Assembly: GCA_964600225.1 (NCBI GenBank)
Contig: CAZRIT010000005.1
Coordinates: forward strand, 1-64,000
Source of the DNA: CAZRIT01 sp964600225
GTDB taxonomy: Bacteria > Bacillota > Clostridia > Christensenellales > CAG-138
Length of the DNA stretch: 64,000 nt
Direction: 5' to 3'
Each line of letters starts with the position of its first letter. Within the stretch, counting starts at the first letter, position 1. Position numbers and translations under genes: made by a program. Shown here piece by piece: positions 16,333-24,940 of this stretch. The notes under the pieces were generated by a model, which saw only the letters and a list, made by a program, of their open reading frames with translations, ran no database searches and was not told the DNA's origin.

Positions 16333-18180
16333 ATGCAGGAAAAAACCAAGCGCATCATCAAAGAGGATATCGACGCGGTACGCGCATATGCAGACGTGTT
16401 CAGCGTGGAAATGCCCGATCTGGACGAAAACGGCGAGGTCGTGGGCCTACCCGGCCCGTATCCGCGCGAGGTCGCTGGCGTCGTGCGCAGCGGCTACCGC
16501 ATCTACGAGCTGGGGCAGGAGGGCAAAAAAAAGGGATCGCCCATTCTCAACCCCATCCTTGGCCGCAACTCCGCCGAGGAGACCTACCGCGAATCCCTCA
16601 AGATGTACGAGCTGCCCGAGCAGCAGGGTGAAACGATATTCCACTTTGTCCATTCCGAGGCCACGCGGCACATCGACCCATTAAAGGGCGCGGAGCTCAT
16701 CAACCAATCGCGCGGCAAGGGCGGCATCACGCCCCGCGGCGAACGGGAATTTGTGCAGATGGGCGGCGGCGCGCGCCATCCCTTGCGCATCAACGCCACG
16801 GGCGACACGCCGCATCTTTCCATCATCAACGCCCTGATTGCGGGCTTTGACGGCACGGATATCGGCCCCGTCATCCATGTGCATTTCGGCGGCCGCGGCA
16901 TCCATGATTACAAAACCAAGGTCGTCAACGGCTACAAGGCCATCCAGATTTGCGCCGACAACAACATCTTCGTGCAGCTGGATTCGCACAAGCACCTCAA
17001 CAACATCGGCGGCACCGACGGCATGGCGCTGGCCATGTGCCTGCTGTCCGAGGGACTGGCCGTGCATGCCGAGCTTCCGCCCGAGCTGTCGGCCATCCAG
17101 ATGAACATTGCGGGCATCAACCTGTTTGCGGACCTGGCCGTGATGCGCGCCTTCCGCCAGTGCATCTGGAGCAAGTCGCTCATCACCGTGCCCGAAACCT
17201 TCCAAAGCCCGCCGCCCGATTTGATTGCCGAAGCGGCGCACTTTGCGCGCATGGCCATCAGCGCCAAGCTGGGCCGCGCGGAATTCTACCGCCCCAAGGC
17301 CGCCGAATCGGTGGGTATCCCCACGGGCGAATCCATGGGACATGCCATGTACGGCACCATCGATGTGTTCAACCGCACCTATTTACAGGACATTCAGCAT
17401 CCCGATATCGACAAGCGGCAGGCGATCATCGTGGACGAGGCCATGGCGGTGCTGGAAGCCGTGCTGGGATTGAAGAACCTCAAGCCCGAGCAGATCACCC
17501 CCGCCTTCTGGAAGCAGTGGTCGGACACGGAGCTGATCGATATGATCGTCAGCGCGGGCAAGAGCGGTCGGCTCGACTGCCAGCGCGCGGGCGGCTGGGA
17601 TCTCAAGCGCCACGTCAAGGTGCACCGCGATCATGACGGCATCACCCGCTACATCAAGGGCTATACGCCGCTGGGTGTGGATGCGTCCCGCTGCGCCGTG
17701 AGCGAGGAGGACGTCAAGGTGGAGATCATGGCGCCGCCGACGCGCAAGGAAAAGGTTGTGCTGGCCACCGTCGGCGCGGACGCGCACGTCAACGGCGTCA
17801 ACGTCATCCGCGAAGCGTTCCAGCGCGCGGGCTACGATGTGGTGTTCCTGCGCGGCATGAACCTGCCCGAAACCGTGGCGGAGGTCGCGGCGGAGTGCAA
17901 GGCGACCATCGTGGGCACCAGTAACCTCTTGGGCCTTGGCATCGAGTTGTTCCCGCGCGTTTCGCAGCGCTTGCAGGAGCTGGGCATGCGCGACAAGATG
18001 CTGGTCATCGCGGGCGGGCGCATCGCCGAGAAGGAGGAGGAGCACGCCATGTACGAAAAGAAGATTCACGACGAGGGCGTGGACTTCCTCGGCGTGGACG
18101 CGTTCTACGGCCCCGGTACCGATCCCGACAAGTGCGTGGAAGAGGTTACCGAAATGGCGCACAAGCGCGGCATCATGTAA
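16333..18180 (+). CDS. mgm: 2-Methyleneglutarate mutase (adenosylcobalamin-dependent)
   Basis: The enzyme rearranges 2-methyleneglutarate to (R)-3-methylitaconate by a radical mechanism. The 615-residue chain has an N-terminal TIM-barrel portion and a C-terminal B12-binding Rossmann domain. In the latter DAHVNG (residues 483-488) is the D-x-H-x-x-G base-off/His-on motif, followed by GTSNLLGLG and VIAGGR, as in glutamate and methylmalonyl-CoA mutases. Length agrees with the E. barkeri enzyme. GGAGGCGG precedes the ATG at 16333, preferred to an upstream in-frame start inside dmdB. The mutL-like gene two genes downstream is its likely maintenance partner. Confidence 0.9.
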   Translation: MQEKTKRIIKEDIDAVRAYADVFSVEMPDLDENGEVVGLPGPYPREVAGVVRSGYRIYELGQEGKKKGSPILNPILGRNSAEETYRESLKMYELPEQQGETIFHFVHSEATRHIDPLKGAELINQSRGKGGITPRGEREFVQMGGGARHPLRINATGDTPHLSIINALIAGFDGTDIGPVIHVHFGGRGIHDYKTKVVNGYKAIQICADNNIFVQLDSHKHLNNIGGTDGMALAMCLLSEGLAVHAELPPELSAIQMNIAGINLFADLAVMRAFRQCIWSKSLITVPETFQSPPPDLIAEAAHFARMAISAKLGRAEFYRPKAAESVGIPTGESMGHAMYGTIDVFNRTYLQDIQHPDIDKRQAIIVDEAMAVLEAVLGLKNLKPEQITPAFWKQWSDTELIDMIVSAGKSGRLDCQRAGGWDLKRHVKVHRDHDGITRYIKGYTPLGVDASRCAVSEEDVKVEIMAPPTRKEKVVLATVGADAHVNGVNVIREAFQRAGYDVVFLRGMNLPETVAEVAAECKATIVGTSNLLGLGIELFPRVSQRLQELGMRDKMLVIAGGRIAEKEEEHAMYEKKIHDEGVDFLGVDAFYGPGTDPDKCVEEVTEMAHKRGIM

Positions 18181-18214
18181 TCAACCGATTGACAATATAC
18201 AGGAGGAATTCATT

Positions 18215-19357
18215 ATGAGCGATATGATTCGCATCCCCACCGTCATCATGCGCGGCGGCACCAGCAAGGCCATCTTTCTCAAAAAGAACGATCTGCCGAC
18301 CGACCAAAAGCTTCGCGACAAGATCATCCTTGCCATATTCGGCAGCCCCGACGTGCGCCAGATCGACGGCCTCGGCGGCGCGGACCCCTTGACCAGCAAG
18401 CTGGCCATCATCGGCCCGTCCACCAGGCCCGATGCGGACGTGGAATACACGTTTGCGCAGGTCAGCTTTACCGATGCGTACGTCGATTACTCGGGCAACT
18501 GCGGCAACATCTCGTCCGCCGTGGCGCCGTTTGCCATCGATGAATCCATCGTGGCGGCGACGGAACCCGTCACCCGTGTGCGCATCTACAACACCAACAC
18601 GGGGAAGATGCTCTATAGCGACGTGCAGGTCAAGGACGGCAAGGCGCGCGTGACGGGCGATTGCAAGATCGACGGCGTGCCCGGCACGGGCGCGGAAATT
18701 CTGATGGACTTTGCCTCCACGGCGGGCGCCGCCACGGGCAAGCTCCTGCCCACGGGCAACGTGACGGATTTCATTGAAACCTCGCACGGCAAGCTCGAGG
18801 TCTCCATGGTGGACTGCGCCAACCCCTGCGTGTTCGTGCGCGCCAAGGATATCGGCATGAAGGGCACCGAAAAGCCCGCCGAGATCAACGGCAACAAGGC
18901 GCTTTTGGACTATCTGGAGGAGATTCGCGCCAAGTGCACGGTCATTATGGGCATGGCCAAGACCGAGGAGGAAGCCAGCAAGAAGTCCCCCGCGTTCCCG
19001 ATGATTGCGTATGTTGCCGAAGCGCAGGATTATGAAAACTTTGCCTCGGGCGCAACCATCAGCAAGCACGACGTGGACTTTTGCTCGCGGCTGATGTTCA
19101 TGCAGGTGGTGCACAAGACCTATGCGGGCACGGCGACCTGCTGCACGGGCGCCGCGGCCAAGATTCCCGGCACCATCGTGAATCAAATGATTCCCAACGC
19201 GGCCAAGCTCGACCGCATCCGCATCGGCCATCCGCAGGGCGTCATCCCCGTGGCCGCGCAGGTGGTGAACGGAGAGGTCAAGCAGGCGGCGTTCCAGCGT
19301 ACGGCGCGCAGGCTCATGGAGGGCTATGCCCTGGTGGAAAAGGCGCGCTTGCAGTAA
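18215..19357 (+). CDS. mii: 3-Methylitaconate delta-isomerase
   Basis: The enzyme shifts the double bond of 3-methylitaconate to give 2,3-dimethylmaleate. The 380-residue product is a PrpF/diaminopimelate-epimerase-fold protein, with the family start PTVIMRGGTSKAIFLKKNDLP, then DYSGNCGNISSAVAPFA (proton-transfer Cys region) and the C-terminal IRIGHPQGVIPV. Length matches the E. barkeri enzyme. AGGAGGAATT positions the ATG at 18215. The next gene begins five bases after its stop. Confidence 0.9.
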   Translation: MSDMIRIPTVIMRGGTSKAIFLKKNDLPTDQKLRDKIILAIFGSPDVRQIDGLGGADPLTSKLAIIGPSTRPDADVEYTFAQVSFTDAYVDYSGNCGNISSAVAPFAIDESIVAATEPVTRVRIYNTNTGKMLYSDVQVKDGKARVTGDCKIDGVPGTGAEILMDFASTAGAATGKLLPTGNVTDFIETSHGKLEVSMVDCANPCVFVRAKDIGMKGTEKPAEINGNKALLDYLEEIRAKCTVIMGMAKTEEEASKKSPAFPMIAYVAEAQDYENFASGATISKHDVDFCSRLMFMQVVHKTYAGTATCCTGAAAKIPGTIVNQMIPNAAKLDRIRIGHPQGVIPVAAQVVNGEVKQAAFQRTARRLMEGYALVEKARLQ

Positions 19358-19362
19358 AGACC

Positions 19363-20784
19363 ATGAACGCAAACGTACTGGTATACGACGTAGGCAGCAC
19401 CTATACCAAGGCGTCGGCATTTTCGTTGGAGGGCGGCGAGCTCGCGTTTATCAAGCGCGGGCAGTCGCCCACAACCCTTGACGACGTCATGGTTGGCGCG
19501 CGCCTGACGGAACAGCAGATATTGGACTGCGGCGTGGTGCTCACGCCCGATTGCGAGCGCTTTGCCACCTGCTCCGCGGCGGGCGGCCTAAGGATGGTGG
19601 CCATGGGCTACATGCCGCGCGTTACGGCCAAGGCCGCCAAGGAGGTATCCATGTGCGCGGGCGCGCGGGTGCTGGAAGTGGTCTCGCGCGATGAACCGCC
19701 CGAATTTCGGGAGGAGATTTTGCAGGAGATCCGCCCCGATATCGTGCTGCTTGCGGGCGGCACCGACGGGGGCGACACGGATTCCGTCATCGAAAACGCC
19801 AAGATCATCGTGCGCGCGGGCGTCAAGGGCATGGTCATCCTTGCGTGCAACCAGGATGCGCAGCGCGTAGCGGGGGAGCTGCTGGAGTACGGCGGCATCC
19901 GCTTCATCCGCGTGCCCAACATCATGCCCACCGTGCATCAGCTCAACGTCCGCCCGTCCAGACAGGCCATCCACACGCAGTTTATCCGCCAGATCACCAA
20001 GGCCAGAGGGCTGGAAAAGCTCTTGGCCGTGCTCACCGACCACACGGTGATGCCCACGCCGGGCGCGGTGCTGCAGGCGGGGGAATTGCTGGCCAAGGGC
20101 ACCTATGAAATCGAGGGTGCGGGCGCGGTGCTGATTGCCGATATCGGCGGCGCCACGACCGATATCCATTCCCTTTTGCCGTGGCTGGAGGATTTGGAGG
20201 ACGAGGAGCGCGGGCTGATCGTCAGCAACGAAAAACAGTTTGCCTTCCGCACCGTGGAAGGGAACCTCGGCATGCGTGTGAGCGCCACGGGCATTGTCGA
20301 TACCGTCGGGCCCAAGGCCATCCTGCGCCGCGCCAACATGCCCGCGTTGACCGTGGAGGATGTGCTCAACTATGCCGCAAGGCTGGAGCAAACCCCGTCG
20401 GCCATCGCCGAAAACGATTTGGAACGCGCCATGGACCGCGCCATGGCCGTTTCCGCCATCGAAACGGCGCTCAAGCGCCACGCGGGCTACTATGCGCAAA
20501 CGTTCGACCCCGTCATGGGCACGGTACCCGGCACCGTCACGGGCCGAGACCTGCGGCGCGTGCAGTATGTCATCGGCGTGGGCGGTGTGTTCAAGTACAA
20601 TGCAGAACGCGAGGCGCTGGCCATATTGAAGGAAGCCTTTGCCGACCCCGAATATTATCTGTACCCCGAAAGCCCCGCCTTCCGCATTGACAGCGATTAC
20701 ATCCTCTATGCGCTCGGGGCCATCGGTACCAGGCACCCGGACGAGGCGGTTGCCTATATGAAGAAAAATATCGTGAAGGAGTAA
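19363..20784 (+). CDS. GlmL/MutL-type partner of the B12 mutase
   Basis: The 473-residue protein matches the GlmL/MutL family found beside glutamate mutase genes: an actin-like ATPase fold with VYDVGSTYTKASAFSLEG at the N-terminus, LLAGGTDGGDTDSVIENAK, and ADIGGATTDIHSL as the second phosphate loop. Family members are thought to reactivate or assemble B12-dependent mutases. Lying directly downstream of mgm and mii it presumably serves 2-methyleneglutarate mutase. The ATG at 19363 was chosen because the longer reading would cover 94 codons inside mii. Confidence 0.85.
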   Translation: MNANVLVYDVGSTYTKASAFSLEGGELAFIKRGQSPTTLDDVMVGARLTEQQILDCGVVLTPDCERFATCSAAGGLRMVAMGYMPRVTAKAAKEVSMCAGARVLEVVSRDEPPEFREEILQEIRPDIVLLAGGTDGGDTDSVIENAKIIVRAGVKGMVILACNQDAQRVAGELLEYGGIRFIRVPNIMPTVHQLNVRPSRQAIHTQFIRQITKARGLEKLLAVLTDHTVMPTPGAVLQAGELLAKGTYEIEGAGAVLIADIGGATTDIHSLLPWLEDLEDEERGLIVSNEKQFAFRTVEGNLGMRVSATGIVDTVGPKAILRRANMPALTVEDVLNYAARLEQTPSAIAENDLERAMDRAMAVSAIETALKRHAGYYAQTFDPVMGTVPGTVTGRDLRRVQYVIGVGGVFKYNAEREALAILKEAFADPEYYLYPESPAFRIDSDYILYALGAIGTRHPDEAVAYMKKNIVKE

Positions 20785-20790
20785 AGAAAG

Positions 20791-21663
20791 ATGAAGAACA
20801 CCACCAAAATGAGAGAATTGTTCAAGGCGGGCAAGATTGTCGTCGCCCCCGGCGCGCACGATGCGCTGACCGCCAAGATCATTGCCAACGTCGGCTTTCC
20901 CGCGGTCTATATGACGGGCTACGGCCAGGCGGCCAGCCACCTGGGCGGCCCCGACGTGGGCTTGATGACCTTTTCGGAAATGCTCATGCGCGCCGATGCC
21001 ATCGTGGAAGCGTGCGGCATCCCCGTTGTGGCCGACGCCGACACGGGTTTTGGCAACGCCGTCAACGTGATGCGCACCGTGCGTGGCTATGAAAAGGCGG
21101 GCGTGGCGGTGATCCAGCTGGAGGATCAGGTGATGCCCAAGAAGTGCGGCCACATGATCGGCCGTCAGGTGGTGCGCAAGGAGGAGATGGTCGGCAAGAT
21201 CAAGGCGGCCGTCGATGCGCGCACCGATCCCGATTTTATGATTATGGCGCGTACCGATGCACGCACCGTTTACGGCATTGACGAGGCCATCGAGCGTGCG
21301 CTGGCGTATCAGGAGGCGGGCGCGGATATCCTGTTTGTGGAATCGCCCGAGAGCGTGGAGGAAATGAAGAAGATCAACGCCTGCATCAAGGGCTACACGC
21401 TGGCCAATATGGTCGAGGGCGGCCGCACGCCCATCCACACCAACGATGAGCTGGAAAGCTATGGCTACAACCTGGTCATCTACCCCACAGCCTCCATTTA
21501 TGTGGAGACCAAGGCCATGATCGACCTGATGAACGGCCTCAAGCGCGACGGCACCACCAAGGGCCTGATGGACACCATGGTGCCCTTCCCCGAATTCAAC
21601 AAGATGGTCGGCCTGCCCGAGGTGCGTGAGAAGGAAGCCAAATACATCCCCAAAGAGAACTGA
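20791..21663 (+). CDS. dml: 2,3-Dimethylmalate lyase
   Basis: This aldol-type lyase cleaves (2R,3S)-2,3-dimethylmalate to pyruvate and propionate, the last step of the pathway. The 290-residue product belongs to the isocitrate lyase / PEP mutase superfamily: VYMTGYGQAASHLGGPD, the metal-binding DADTGFGNA, QLEDQ and the catalytic-Cys loop MPKKCGHM that marks the lyase branch. Length matches the E. barkeri enzyme. It starts six bases after the mutL-like gene. Confidence 0.9.
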   Translation: MKNTTKMRELFKAGKIVVAPGAHDALTAKIIANVGFPAVYMTGYGQAASHLGGPDVGLMTFSEMLMRADAIVEACGIPVVADADTGFGNAVNVMRTVRGYEKAGVAVIQLEDQVMPKKCGHMIGRQVVRKEEMVGKIKAAVDARTDPDFMIMARTDARTVYGIDEAIERALAYQEAGADILFVESPESVEEMKKINACIKGYTLANMVEGGRTPIHTNDELESYGYNLVIYPTASIYVETKAMIDLMNGLKRDGTTKGLMDTMVPFPEFNKMVGLPEVREKEAKYIPKEN

Positions 21664-21681
21664 CAAAGGGAGGATAACGCC

Positions 21682-23097
21682 ATGCAGGACCTGAAAGCCG
21701 CCGTTGCGGCCAAACAACCCTTGACCGTTGGCGAGGCCATCCAACTGGCCACAGAGTACAACGTACGCGTGGTGGACGTGGTGCTGGAGGAGGCCATGCA
21801 GCAGACGGGCAAAACCCGCGCGCAATTGCTGGACGACGTCATGGGCGAGTATGCGCACAACCTCAAGGCCATCGACGAGGGCCTGAACGGCGGCGAAAGC
21901 ATACTGCTCGGCACCGTGGCTACGCAGTTCAATCAGCAGGAGGGCCCCCGCTGCTTTAGCGACAAGTTCCTCGATGACGCGCTGCTGTATACGCTTGCCG
22001 CGCAGGTGGGCAACCACTGCATCGGCCTGCGTCCCTGCGCCGGCACGGGCGATTCCTGCCCGTACGCGGGCTTTGTCAAGGCGCTGCAGGCCCATGGCTA
22101 CACCTACGAGCAGGTGGCCGAGACGGCCGCACTGATACTCAAAATCGGCGCCATGTTCCGCGTGGGCAAGATCACCACGGGCTGCAACATGGAGGGCTTC
22201 GGCGCGGGCAGCCCCTGCACCGCCGCCGCCATGGTCAGCATCAAGGGCGGCACGCCCGAGCAGATGGAGAAGGCCATGGTGCTGGCGCTGTCGCCCACCA
22301 TCGGCGTGCCCTGCACGCCGCGCGTGCTGGTGCCCGCGCTGTGCACCACGCATGTGGGCGGCGCAATCCTCATCGGCATCTATTCGGCGGAGCTGTGCAT
22401 GAAGGTGAACATGACCGTCAACGTCCCGTTCGACCTCATGCTGGCCATGGCCTCGCAGGTGCATATCGAAAGCGCGCGCCATATCGTACCCACGGTGGTG
22501 GAATATATGGAGCCGTTCTTTAAGCGCAAGGCGAACGTCGAAGCGCTGGTCGATCAGTCCGTCAAGGACGCCGAAAACGCCAAGATTCAGCAGACGCTCG
22601 ATCAGGCGCATGCGATCGCCAAGGAGCTGGCCAAGGGCACGCGCCCCATCACCAAGACGCTTGGCGACGCGGTTGTAGGCGGTTCTTCACAGGCGGTCGG
22701 CTCCCCCACCAACGCCGCGCGCATTGCGCACGAATTGGCCAAGGGCAACATCAAAAAGGTCACCATCGAGCTGTATCCCGAGCTGTTCGCGCGCCGCGCC
22801 ATCAATATCCCGGGCGTGCTGATGGGCGCCGTGTACGGCGCGTCCACATCGGACTATGAGATGTACAAAAAGTCCGTGGATATGACCGTTGCGGCGGGCA
22901 TTGAGGTGGATATCCGCGAGGGCCACGAGGAATCCATCCAGCGCATCACCATCGAGACGGATCGGATGACCTGTTTTGTCGATACCCTCAACCGCGGCGG
23001 CGGCCGATTGGTCCTGCGCGATGCCTCCCCGTCGCTGGACGAGGCAAAGGCGGCCGCCAAGCGGCTGGGGATCGTGCTGGTCGAGAACAAGAAGTGA
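21682..23097 (+). CDS. hmd: 2-(Hydroxymethyl)glutarate dehydratase, serine-dehydratase-like single chain
   Basis: The [4Fe-4S] enzyme removes water from 2-(hydroxymethyl)glutarate to give 2-methyleneglutarate. The 471-residue chain starts with an iron-sulfur L-serine dehydratase alpha-like domain (about 15-270), with cysteines in LRPCAGTGDSC, TTGCNMEGFGAGSPC and VPCTP. A C-terminal domain (about 325-471) resembles the serine dehydratase beta domain: VVGGSSQAVGSPTNAARIAH corresponds to its IGPSSSHT-type segment and VTIELYPELF to its strand. Common single-chain enzymes such as SdaA have beta first and alpha second; here the order is reversed. AGGGAGG precedes the ATG. It is the last gene of the operon. 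Confidence 0.85.
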   Translation: MQDLKAAVAAKQPLTVGEAIQLATEYNVRVVDVVLEEAMQQTGKTRAQLLDDVMGEYAHNLKAIDEGLNGGESILLGTVATQFNQQEGPRCFSDKFLDDALLYTLAAQVGNHCIGLRPCAGTGDSCPYAGFVKALQAHGYTYEQVAETAALILKIGAMFRVGKITTGCNMEGFGAGSPCTAAAMVSIKGGTPEQMEKAMVLALSPTIGVPCTPRVLVPALCTTHVGGAILIGIYSAELCMKVNMTVNVPFDLMLAMASQVHIESARHIVPTVVEYMEPFFKRKANVEALVDQSVKDAENAKIQQTLDQAHAIAKELAKGTRPITKTLGDAVVGGSSQAVGSPTNAARIAHELAKGNIKKVTIELYPELFARRAINIPGVLMGAVYGASTSDYEMYKKSVDMTVAAGIEVDIREGHEESIQRITIETDRMTCFVDTLNRGGGRLVLRDASPSLDEAKAAAKRLGIVLVENKK

Positions 23098-23163
23098 GAG
23101 GTAGGGTACGATTTCTCTTCTTTGAAAAGAAGAGAAACAGAAGAAACTTGTAAAAAGAAATTC

Positions 23164-23187
23164 AGCGGCAGTCTTACGACTGCCGCT
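23164..23187 (+). terminator. Hairpin after the nicotinate operon
   Basis: AGCGGCAGTC (23164-23173), loop TTAC, GACTGCCGCT (23178-23187): a perfect 10-base stem 66 bases past the hmd stop, followed by a moderately U-rich stretch (GCGGTTATATTTA). Confidence 0.65.
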
Positions 23188-23207
23188 GCGGTTATATTTA
23201 TGAAGTT

Positions 23208-23312
23208 TCTTTGGGTACCTTTACCGAAAATCCTTCGATTTTCGGTATCTGCCTGAGGTGCTATGCCAAAGCCTTTGGCTTTGACCTGCTATCTTTTCAA
23301 AGAAAGGTACGA
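23208..23312. repeat. Dispersed two-hairpin repeat (family A), copy 2
   Basis: It has the same layout as the copy at 197-315: CCGAAAATCCTTCGATTTTCGG, then CAAAGCCTTTGGCTTTG, then CTTTTCAAAGAAAGG. Both stems keep pairing although several bases differ. It lies between two convergent units and could help end both. Confidence 0.75.
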
Positions 23313-23320
23313 AGACGTTT

Positions 23321-24895
23321 TTACCGATACTCCCGTCCCTTGCCCGAGACGAGCATATCGTAGGCCTTCTGCACCTTGGGGTAGTTGCCGTCGCGATCGA
23401 GCGCAATGCCGCGGCCGACGCCATCGACGATTTGGCCTGCGCCGATCTCGTTCATCATCGCTTCAAAATCGGCCAGCAGGGCGGGCGCGCTGCCGGGCTC
23501 GGTGCTGCGGCCGTCGAATATGACGTGCACATCGATTTCGGGCAGGTCTTTGGCCATTTTGAGCAGCGCCAGCGGGTAATCGATGGAGCCGTGCGAGGAT
23601 TTCTTGGTCAACAGCGCCAGCAGGTGCAGCCGTTTGCCGCGCTGCTTGACGTGTTCGATGGTGCGCAGGAACACCTCGTTCTTGGAGAACGACCCGTCCT
23701 GCATGGCGTTGTTGAGGCGCACGTCGTCCTGCAAGACCACGCGGCCCGCGCCGAGGTTGCTGTGCCCCGCTTCGGAATTGCCCGCCTTGCCCGCCTGCAA
23801 GCCCGCAGCCTCGCCCGAGGCCTTGAGGCGCGACGGGTGATAGACGGTGTTGTAGGTATCCCAATTGGGCGTGCGGGCCAGATGGATGGGGTTGGCCGCG
23901 TCCACAGGGCCGATGCCCCAGCCGTCGAGGATGACCAGCAGCATCTTCCTGTGATACCCAAAATCGTGATCGGGCACGAGCGAACGGCCCTGCATCTCGG
24001 CGGGCTGACGGATGCCCAGCACCTGCAGCACGGTGGGGGAGACGTCGCACAGGCTGCCGTCGATCGGGTGCAGCGGGCGCTTGGACGCGGGATCGACGAT
24101 CAAAAACGGCACGGGATTGCTTGTGTGCGCCACATGCGGCTTGCCGTCGCCCGTTACCATCACTTCCAGATTGCCGTGGTCGGCGGTGACGGCCACCACA
24201 TAGCCCGCCTTGAGCGCGGCGTCCATCACGCGGCCGAGGTGCTTATCCACATGCTGCGCGCACTCGACCTTGGCGGCATTGTTGGAGGTGTGGCCGATGA
24301 CGTCGCCATTGGCGAAATTGACAAGAATAAAATCCTCCTGCCGACCGATACCGTCGATGACGGCGTCAGCCACCTTGGGCAGCGACAGCTCGGGCACGGT
24401 ATCGAACGGCACGCCCTTGGGGGACGGGATGCGCACATCCGTCTCGCCCTTGAAAGGCTGCTGCTCGCCGCCGTTGAAAAAGAAGGTGACGTGCGCAAAC
24501 TTTTCGCTCTCCGCGCAGTGCATCTGCGTGCGGCCCGCATCGCTGATAATTTCCGCCAGCGGGCGCGGCACCTTGGCAGGCGCAAAGGCGATGGGCAGGT
24601 GCTTGAACTTTTCGTGGTACATGGTCAGTATCACAAAATCGAGATCCTTGATGAGCGGCCGCTCGAAGCCTTTGAAATCGGGGTCGGTAAACGCCTCCGT
24701 CAGCTCAATTTCGCGCTCGCCGCGGCGGCAGCAGAAGATGACGGCGTCGCCCTCCTGTATTTTGCCGATCGGCTTGCCGTCGGCGTTCACGCGCAGGAGC
24801 GGCTCCATGGAATAGTCGGCCTGACCGTCGGCATAGGCCGCGCGCACCGCCTTGCCCAGCGCGAGGCCGCCGCGATCGATGGGTTGTTTGGACAT
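23321..24895 (-). CDS. Circularly permuted cofactor-independent phosphoglycerate mutase-like enzyme
   Basis: The 524-residue protein contains all major iPGM segments, but in rotated order. It begins with the region normally in the middle (DGDAVIF-like, then the active-site Lys in ESEKFAHVTFFFNGG, K132), continues with metal ligands D198 and H202 (NGDVIGHT), D239 and H240 (TADHGN) and H257 (AHTSNP). Only then comes the normal N-terminus: LDGWG with D324 and the nucleophile Ser in AGNSEAGH (S374), ending in the transferase domain (GRGIALDRDG). The usual DGRDT is DGRST. The ATG at 24895 follows AAGGAGGAAC. It is last in a minus-strand unit with three HAD genes and an oxidoreductase, so its substrate may be another phospho-acid rather than phosphoglycerate. 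Confidence 0.8.
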   Translation of the reverse strand: MSKQPIDRGGLALGKAVRAAYADGQADYSMEPLLRVNADGKPIGKIQEGDAVIFCCRRGEREIELTEAFTDPDFKGFERPLIKDLDFVILTMYHEKFKHLPIAFAPAKVPRPLAEIISDAGRTQMHCAESEKFAHVTFFFNGGEQQPFKGETDVRIPSPKGVPFDTVPELSLPKVADAVIDGIGRQEDFILVNFANGDVIGHTSNNAAKVECAQHVDKHLGRVMDAALKAGYVVAVTADHGNLEVMVTGDGKPHVAHTSNPVPFLIVDPASKRPLHPIDGSLCDVSPTVLQVLGIRQPAEMQGRSLVPDHDFGYHRKMLLVILDGWGIGPVDAANPIHLARTPNWDTYNTVYHPSRLKASGEAAGLQAGKAGNSEAGHSNLGAGRVVLQDDVRLNNAMQDGSFSKNEVFLRTIEHVKQRGKRLHLLALLTKKSSHGSIDYPLALLKMAKDLPEIDVHVIFDGRSTEPGSAPALLADFEAMMNEIGAGQIVDGVGRGIALDRDGNYPKVQKAYDMLVSGKGREYR

Positions 24896-24940
24896 AACAG
24901 GTTCCTCCTTCGCCAAAAAATCTTGGCACAGTGCCGTGCG

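Noticed and set aside
19588..22611. A 1007-codon open frame on the minus strand opposite the mutL-like gene, dml and hmd
   Set aside because: It is a shadow of GC-rich coding sequence: His/Arg/Gly-rich composition, no domain, and it lies opposite well supported genes.
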